From assembly GCA_030430205.1 (NCBI GenBank), contig JAUIGE010000008.1:62001-126000 (forward strand): a DNA stretch of 64,000 nucleotides, given 5' to 3'. The DNA is from Bacteroidia bacterium (GTDB taxonomy: Bacteria; Bacteroidota; Bacteroidia; J057). Numbering within the stretch: the stretch's first letter is position 1; each line of letters begins with the position of its first letter. Positions 59,569 to 64,000 of this stretch are shown here, piece by piece. The translations under genes and the position numbers were made by a program. The notes below the pieces were generated by a model. That model was not told the origin of the DNA. It saw nothing but the letters and a program-made list of their open reading frames with translations, and did no database searches.

Positions 59569-61032
59569 TTAATGGGTTGGGCTATGATGAAGAATGGGTT
59601 GTTCTTGTTGCTCCCGCGTATGTGCGATGGCAGAACGCAGGGCAGCGAGTTTGTTTTCGACTTCCTGAAGCTCGCTTTCAGCAACCGATTTGGCCACAAC
59701 GCCAGCACCTGCCTGGTAATAGAGTTGGTTGTTTTTGCTCAAAAAAGAACGAATAATAATGGCATGATTGAAGCTTTCATCAAAGCCGATAACACCTATA
59801 CATCCGCCATAGAAACCGCGATTCTGCTTTTCGTAACGGTTGATCAGCTGCAGGGCCCGGTGCTTGGGAGCGCCGCTCAGCGTACCTGCCGGAAAGGTAT
59901 CGGCAACCAGTTTGAGTGCAAAAACCCCCTCTGCGATTTGTGCAGTCACTTTGGATACCAGATGTATGACATGGGAGTAAAACTGAATTTCCTTAAAAGT
60001 ATCCACTTTGACTCCCTTGCCGTTGCGGCTGAGGTCATTGCGGGCGAGGTCTACGAGCATGACATGCTCGGAGCTCTCTTTGGGATCATTCGAAAGTTTT
60101 TCGGCCTGAATCCGGTCTTCCGCGTCATCTCCCGTACGGAGAAAGGTACCCGCAATCGGGTGGATGGTCGCCTCGCCCTCCTTGATCACCAGTTGGGCTT
60201 CGGGTGAGGACCCAAAGAGCTTGAAGTCGCCGTAATCGGCGAAAAAGAGGTAAGGAGAAGGATTTACGGAGCGTAAGCTTCTGTAGACCTGAAACTCATC
60301 GCCCTGAAAGGGCTGGCGGTATTGGCGGGAGAGGACGATCTGAAAAACGTCTCCGAGCTGGCAGTGATTTTGGCCTTTCCGCAAAATTTCCAAAAATGCT
60401 TCATCCGTCAAATTGGAACTTTCTTCTCCCACAGTAGCAAAAGGAAAGTCCGGCACATTGCGGTTCATGATCAGTTGCTCAATTTTTCCAAGAGAAATTT
60501 CGGCATCTTCCTGTGGTTCACCTTCCTTCTGAAAATAATGTTCAAAAAGGTAGAGTTCGTTTTTGAAATGGTCTATGACCACGACATATCGAAAAATCTG
60601 GTAGAGCATTTCCGGAATTTTTTGGTCTTCGTCCTCATAGGTTTGAATCGCTACATCCTCATAGTAGCGCACAGCATCATAGCTATGGTATCCAAAAAGG
60701 CCATTATACATAAAAGGCAAAGGCAGTTCATCTACCTTGAAGGAGCGCACAAATTCGCGCAGCATAAAGGTGGCATTGACTTCGGCATCGAGTTTCATCT
60801 CGATTTTGTTGCCGTCAGGAAAGCTCATCTTTGCCAGCCCCTGATGTAGCTCAAAGCGTGCTACCGGATCAAAGCAGATGTAGGAAAAACTGTTTTCATG
60901 TCCATGATAATCAGAGCTTTCCAGCATGAAAGTATTGGCATAATGGTCGCGCAATTTCAGGTAAATGCTTACCGGGCTCAGGGTATCAGCGAGTCTTTTT
61001 CGGTATCTGGTTGTCAGTTTATAAAAAAGCAT
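59569..61032 (-). CDS. trpE: Anthranilate synthase component I
   Basis: The 487-aa protein has the N-terminal feedback site (MLESSDYHGHENSFSYICFDP) where tryptophan binds, and the chorismate-binding catalytic domain with HPIAGTFLRTGDDAEDR, EHVMLVDLARNDLSRNGKG, FPAGTLSGAPKHRALQLI and FYGGCIGVIGFD. It makes anthranilate from chorismate using ammonia from TrpG. It is the first structural gene of the operon. The leader upstream carries a Trp-rich peptide and a terminator. Confidence 0.96.
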   Translation of the reverse strand: MLFYKLTTRYRKRLADTLSPVSIYLKLRDHYANTFMLESSDYHGHENSFSYICFDPVARFELHQGLAKMSFPDGNKIEMKLDAEVNATFMLREFVRSFKVDELPLPFMYNGLFGYHSYDAVRYYEDVAIQTYEDEDQKIPEMLYQIFRYVVVIDHFKNELYLFEHYFQKEGEPQEDAEISLGKIEQLIMNRNVPDFPFATVGEESSNLTDEAFLEILRKGQNHCQLGDVFQIVLSRQYRQPFQGDEFQVYRSLRSVNPSPYLFFADYGDFKLFGSSPEAQLVIKEGEATIHPIAGTFLRTGDDAEDRIQAEKLSNDPKESSEHVMLVDLARNDLSRNGKGVKVDTFKEIQFYSHVIHLVSKVTAQIAEGVFALKLVADTFPAGTLSGAPKHRALQLINRYEKQNRGFYGGCIGVIGFDESFNHAIIIRSFLSKNNQLYYQAGAGVVAKSVAESELQEVENKLAALRSAIAHTREQQEQPILHHSPTH

Positions 61033-61060
61033 GAGGAAAGAATTGAGGATGAATAGGGGG

Positions 61061-61101
61061 TAAAAAGAAAACGGCCCGTGATCTGTAAATCACGAGCCGT
61101 T
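61061..61101 (-). terminator. Intrinsic terminator in the trp leader (attenuator)
   Basis: On the minus strand 13-nt arms at 61101-61089 and 61082-61070 (AACGGC..GTGAT type, one mismatch) form a stable hairpin with a 6-nt loop, followed by TTTTCTTTTT. It lies 28 nt before trpE and 27 nt after the leader-peptide stop, the standard layout for attenuation. Confidence 0.85.
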
Positions 61102-61128
61102 GTTGAAATAATTTTTTATATGAATTAT

Positions 61129-61212
61129 CTACAAAATACGCCTATGACCCACAAGAGGAATACTTGTGTGCCACCACCAATTGAAAGACATATTTTGAGA
61201 AAAAGTGTTCAT
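61129..61212 (-). CDS. trpL: trp operon leader peptide with three consecutive Trp codons
   Basis: A 27-residue frame runs from ATG (61210-61212) to TAG (61129-61131) and contains SFNWWWHTS, with TGG-TGG-TGG at 61171-61179. CACAAG and CTTGTG directly after the Trp codons can pair as a pause or 1:2 stem. Shortage of charged tRNA-Trp would stall the ribosome on the three Trp codons and change folding of the downstream terminator. The promoter TTTG - 20 nt - TACTCTTG is 20 nt upstream. The mechanism is inferred from layout. Confidence 0.85.
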   Translation of the reverse strand: MNTFSQNMSFNWWWHTSIPLVGHRRIL

Positions 61213-61231
61213 TTGATTTTGAATTCTTGAA

Positions 61232-61263
61232 CAAGAGTAAGTCGATTTTGACAATTTTGCAAA
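61232..61263 (-). promoter_or_regulatory. Predicted trp operon promoter
   Basis: On the minus strand TTTG (61263-61260), a 20-nt spacer and TACTCTTG (61239-61232, one mismatch to TAnnTTTG) form a Bacteroidota-type promoter just before trpL. Confidence 0.5.
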
Positions 61264-61345
61264 AAAAATAGACAATGTTTTTTTAAAAAACTCCCAGACT
61301 CCCTTATTGGCGAGGTGCCTTTTCGGGGTCTGGGGTAACAACACT

Positions 61346-64000
61346 CTACTTAATCAAACTTATTTTACCATCAAATTGTAAACCATCTATATTGATCCGG
61401 TACAGGTATATCCCTCCTGCCTGATCTCCCAAATCTACGATTTGCCTGATGATTCCGGATTGAGAAGCAGCAAAATGTTCACTTCGTATCAATCGACCAT
61501 CCATGCCAAAGATTTGGATACTTCCTTGGGCAGCTTTTTCCATTCTCAGCTTAAAATGAAACGCATTCTTGCTGGGATTGGGGAAGACTGCCAGTAAATT
61601 GTGCTGTGTTGGTGGGGCAAAGAAAACTTCTTCTACAGATGAGTATCGGACTTGTCCATTTGCATCTATCATTGAGAGCCGATACAGGTTTTTACCATCT
61701 TTGGGAGCCGTATCCAAAAATTCATACGATTGAATTTCACTGGAGGTTCCCATTGCCGGAACTCTCTCTAACTCAACAAATTCCGTACCATCAGTCATTC
61801 TTTCGACAGCAAAAAACTCAGAGCTTCCCGATTCTTTTGCCAGCCAGTTTACCAGAACATTTTGTTCTTGTTTTTTTGCTTCAAAATGCAGCAATTCGAT
61901 CGGCAAAGGCTGAATAAACACCCGGGCAGAGTCCTTTAAAATACATTCTCCATTATCCACTGTCAATACAAACCAGCTATCAAAAGGGGGAGAAGCCTTG
62001 GGGTCTTCCAGGCTATTGTTATTGAGGTATGCTGAATTAGACCAACTATACTGAATCGAAGAAGATGGCGGGGTAAAACGATAGGCATCCGGCGAACTGG
62101 ATGAAACCACCCAACTTTGGGCATTTCTCCCTGTTACCGGCATCCCGTTTTGCCCATTGGGGCTTTCGATCCCCTGCGTTGCCAGGTCTCCGCTGCCATC
62201 TACTCTTTGGTTATGAATTTCGATTATGTTGCTTCCTTCGTATAGCACAATTTGTACATAAACCCTGTCACTTCCGCCGATCAATCTGTAAAAAACCAGG
62301 TCCTCATATTTCACCACAAATCTTCTGTTGGGAGCTGTTCCAAGACGTTGGTAGCTGATCCGGGGATTATAGGAACTCGCAGTACGCTGCTTCAGATTTT
62401 CCCAAACTGCTGCTATCATCCCATCTGGTGTGGTAGCAGAAGGAATGGAGCTGCTGCTATTATTACCGCTTGTTGCACTAAAGGAAATAAAGCCATCTTC
62501 TGCCACCCGAACACTGTTAAAGGTGTTACAATAATATTCGAAGTCAAAGCCCAAAGAAATAGGACTGCTAATATCATTTGTGGCTATGCTCAAACTTGTA
62601 CCTGTTCCCGATTGCCAACTGTAAGGAATGGCAGTACGGGTATATGCGTTGCAATCTACCACTGGCGGAGGCCCAACATAGGTACCATCCAGGATGGCTG
62701 TATCTCCATAATTAATGTAGTGGTCTGGCCCGGCATCTACATAGGCGACATTTACACTTAATGGGGTGGTAGTCACGCAATTGCCGGAAGTATCAGAAAC
62801 AATTGCATGATAGGTGGTATTTGCAGAAGGGGTAACAGATAATATATCTCCAGAGCCAATATTTGTCCCAAGCGGTGACTGCCAATTCACGGCATAGCTT
62901 CCTGGCGTAGCTGCTAAAGAGAAGCGATAGGCATCGTTAATGCTATTCCAGGTGCTGGCGTTGCGCCCGGCTACAGTGAGTCCCCGGATCCCTGTTCCAT
63001 CTTCTATACCCTGGGTCATGGTGCCAGAAACCCCATGATTATCTACCCGGGTATTGTGAAACTCAATGGCATTGGTGCCCTCCTCCAGGATGATCTGCAT
63101 GCTGACAAGACAGAAGCTACAACTATAATGAGGTACATTGGCAAGTTTGAGAACAAACCTCCGGTTGGGTGCAGAGCCCATGGTGAAGTATTCCATGGTA
63201 CCGCCGGAGGCGGGATCGAGGTCATCCCAGGCAAATGCAATGATTGCATTGGGGCTATTTGCATTGGGAATACTTGATGTAACATATTGAGGGTCAGAAG
63301 CAGACAAGCTAGAGAAGGTCAACCAGCCATTGGAAGAAACATATAATGATGTGTATGAGCTACAATAAAAATCAAAAGAAAAACCGATGGGGAGTGCGTT
63401 ACTTACGCTTTCATCTCCCAGGCTGAGCCTGGTTCCACTCCCGCTTGCCGGCCGGTATGGAATACTCTGAACTGAGTAACCCGTACAGGAGGCGCCAGCA
63501 ACATTGGCAAAAAGACTTACTGGTTGGCCCGCACAATACTGAGAAGCAGAACTGCTTGGCACAGCCACCAATTCATTTTGAGAAACATTGACGTCTATGG
63601 AGTCAATTGTAACACAACCCGTTGCCGGATCTGTGACTTCAACTTTGTAAACGGTGCTTACTGAGGGGCTCGCCGTTGGGAAAGGCGTGATGGTCGAGTT
63701 AAGGCTCGATGCAGGTGACCAATGGTATGAATACGCTCCAGCAGGGCTGGCAATAGCACTGAGTGGCACAGAAGCACCTTCGCATACACCCGTATCTGCT
63801 GACATCGCCAGGCTAAAGCCTGGGATCAAACTGACTTGAATCGTATCTATCGGATTGCAGGGAAGGTTTCCAGTGACCTCATAAGTCGTGCTGACACTGG
63901 GATTCGCCATAGGCGAGGAGCAATTGGTACAACTCAGGCTGCCCATATCACCGCTGATGACGCGCCATGTATGGACCGTACCTCCACTCACTTGCAGTTG
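61346..64000 (-). CDS. T9SS-exported multidomain surface protein (N-terminus beyond window)
   Basis: The frame is open from the window edge to a TAA at 61346, at least 885 codons. It contains Ig/PKD-like modules (VSTTYEVTG, VYKVEVTDPATGC, TTYHAIVSDTSGNC) and two copies of a ~150-residue beta-sandwich module: YSVQSIPYRPASGSGTRLSLGD...FYCSSY, and YTRTAIPYSWQSGTGTSL...EYYCNTF. A Por secretion tail closes it (LLAVFPNPSKNAFHFKL, then IQIFGMDGRLIRSEHF and GGIYLYRINIDG). It is exported by the T9SS. The function may be adhesion or a structural role. Confidence 0.9.
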   Translation of the reverse strand, partial: QLQVSGGTVHTWRVISGDMGSLSCTNCSSPMANPSVSTTYEVTGNLPCNPIDTIQVSLIPGFSLAMSADTGVCEGASVPLSAIASPAGAYSYHWSPASSLNSTITPFPTASPSVSTVYKVEVTDPATGCVTIDSIDVNVSQNELVAVPSSSASQYCAGQPVSLFANVAGASCTGYSVQSIPYRPASGSGTRLSLGDESVSNALPIGFSFDFYCSSYTSLYVSSNGWLTFSSLSASDPQYVTSSIPNANSPNAIIAFAWDDLDPASGGTMEYFTMGSAPNRRFVLKLANVPHYSCSFCLVSMQIILEEGTNAIEFHNTRVDNHGVSGTMTQGIEDGTGIRGLTVAGRNASTWNSINDAYRFSLAATPGSYAVNWQSPLGTNIGSGDILSVTPSANTTYHAIVSDTSGNCVTTTPLSVNVAYVDAGPDHYINYGDTAILDGTYVGPPPVVDCNAYTRTAIPYSWQSGTGTSLSIATNDISSPISLGFDFEYYCNTFNSVRVAEDGFISFSATSGNNSSSSIPSATTPDGMIAAVWENLKQRTASSYNPRISYQRLGTAPNRRFVVKYEDLVFYRLIGGSDRVYVQIVLYEGSNIIEIHNQRVDGSGDLATQGIESPNGQNGMPVTGRNAQSWVVSSSSPDAYRFTPPSSSIQYSWSNSAYLNNNSLEDPKASPPFDSWFVLTVDNGECILKDSARVFIQPLPIELLHFEAKKQEQNVLVNWLAKESGSSEFFAVERMTDGTEFVELERVPAMGTSSEIQSYEFLDTAPKDGKNLYRLSMIDANGQVRYSSVEEVFFAPPTQHNLLAVFPNPSKNAFHFKLRMEKAAQGSIQIFGMDGRLIRSEHFAASQSGIIRQIVDLGDQAGGIYLYRINIDGLQFDGKISLIK

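Overview
The window looks like a chromosomal piece of a marine or sludge-type Bacteroidota, most likely of the Saprospira/Lewinella/Haliscomenobacter group. Supporting this are Por-type (T9SS) C-terminal sorting domains, SBBP and PKD surface proteins, Oar-like and BtuB-like TonB receptors, an alternative complex III (ActABCDEF) fused in order to an A1-type cytochrome oxidase locus, a grasp-with-spasm RiPP locus, and Bacteroidota-style promoters (TTG ~18-20 nt TAnnTTTG). Assignment below phylum is inference.

Layout. 1-2501 (-): 5'-complete but 3'-cut SBBP/PKD surface protein. 2653-11773 (+ mostly): FAD amine-oxidase-like enzyme, DtxR/MntR regulator, surface protein, hotdog thioesterase, smpB, a lipoprotein, a BtuB-like receptor, mtaB, and a UPF0175 antitoxin with a broken PIN-toxin remnant. 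11833-29714 (-): an ~18 kb respiratory supercluster, actA-B-C-D-E-F, ctaC, ctaD, ctaA, ctaB, two subunit III genes, subunit IV, a Cys-less SCO relative, a SCO copper chaperone, DUF420, and a small CAMCK membrane protein. 30184-36444: YpdA-like reductase converging on an Oar-like receptor, a SRAP-family protein without its catalytic Cys2, and a DUF1684 protein. 36677-42254 (+): a RiPP locus with two double-glycine precursors, a broken ATP-grasp maturase, a 58-aa ORF, a short SPASM maturase, a C39 peptidase-ABC exporter and an HlyD partner, then tRNA-Val(UAC). 42616-49700 (+): two VOC proteins, an AmgK-kinase/RapZ-C fusion with a MurU-like nucleotidyltransferase, a LETM1-like mini-protein, galM and a prolyl oligopeptidase. 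49701-54405: accessory stretch with repeats, a T9SS protein, a C-truncated dinD with perfect palindromes upstream, small membrane proteins, a MITE-like nested-palindrome element and a frameshifted T9SS gene. 54415-61239 (-): trpE-G-D-C-F-B-A preceded by a Trp-Trp-Trp leader peptide and intrinsic terminator. 61346-64000 (-): partial T9SS surface protein.

The most unusual signal is a dispersed family of short tandem arrays of 7-bp units (AACCCGA, TCTTTTC, AGAGAAC/AGAGAGT) and 8-bp units (ATGAGCAG/ATTAGCAG/ATGAGAGG). They occur at nine loci, mostly exactly at gene boundaries. They supply start and stop codons (the two SCO genes, trpF-trpB, the FAD enzyme, a VOC gene, the AmgK-RapZ gene) and in two cases are read into protein (TrpB N-terminus, YpdA internal loop). 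The 8-mer carries starts and stops in all frames; the AACCCGA 7-mer has no stop in any of six frames and encodes the same heptapeptide in all three forward frames.

The respiratory block works as one unit: quinol to ActABCDEF to cytochrome c/CuA to aa3 oxidase, with heme A synthesis (CtaA, CtaB) and copper delivery (SCO) encoded in the same string.
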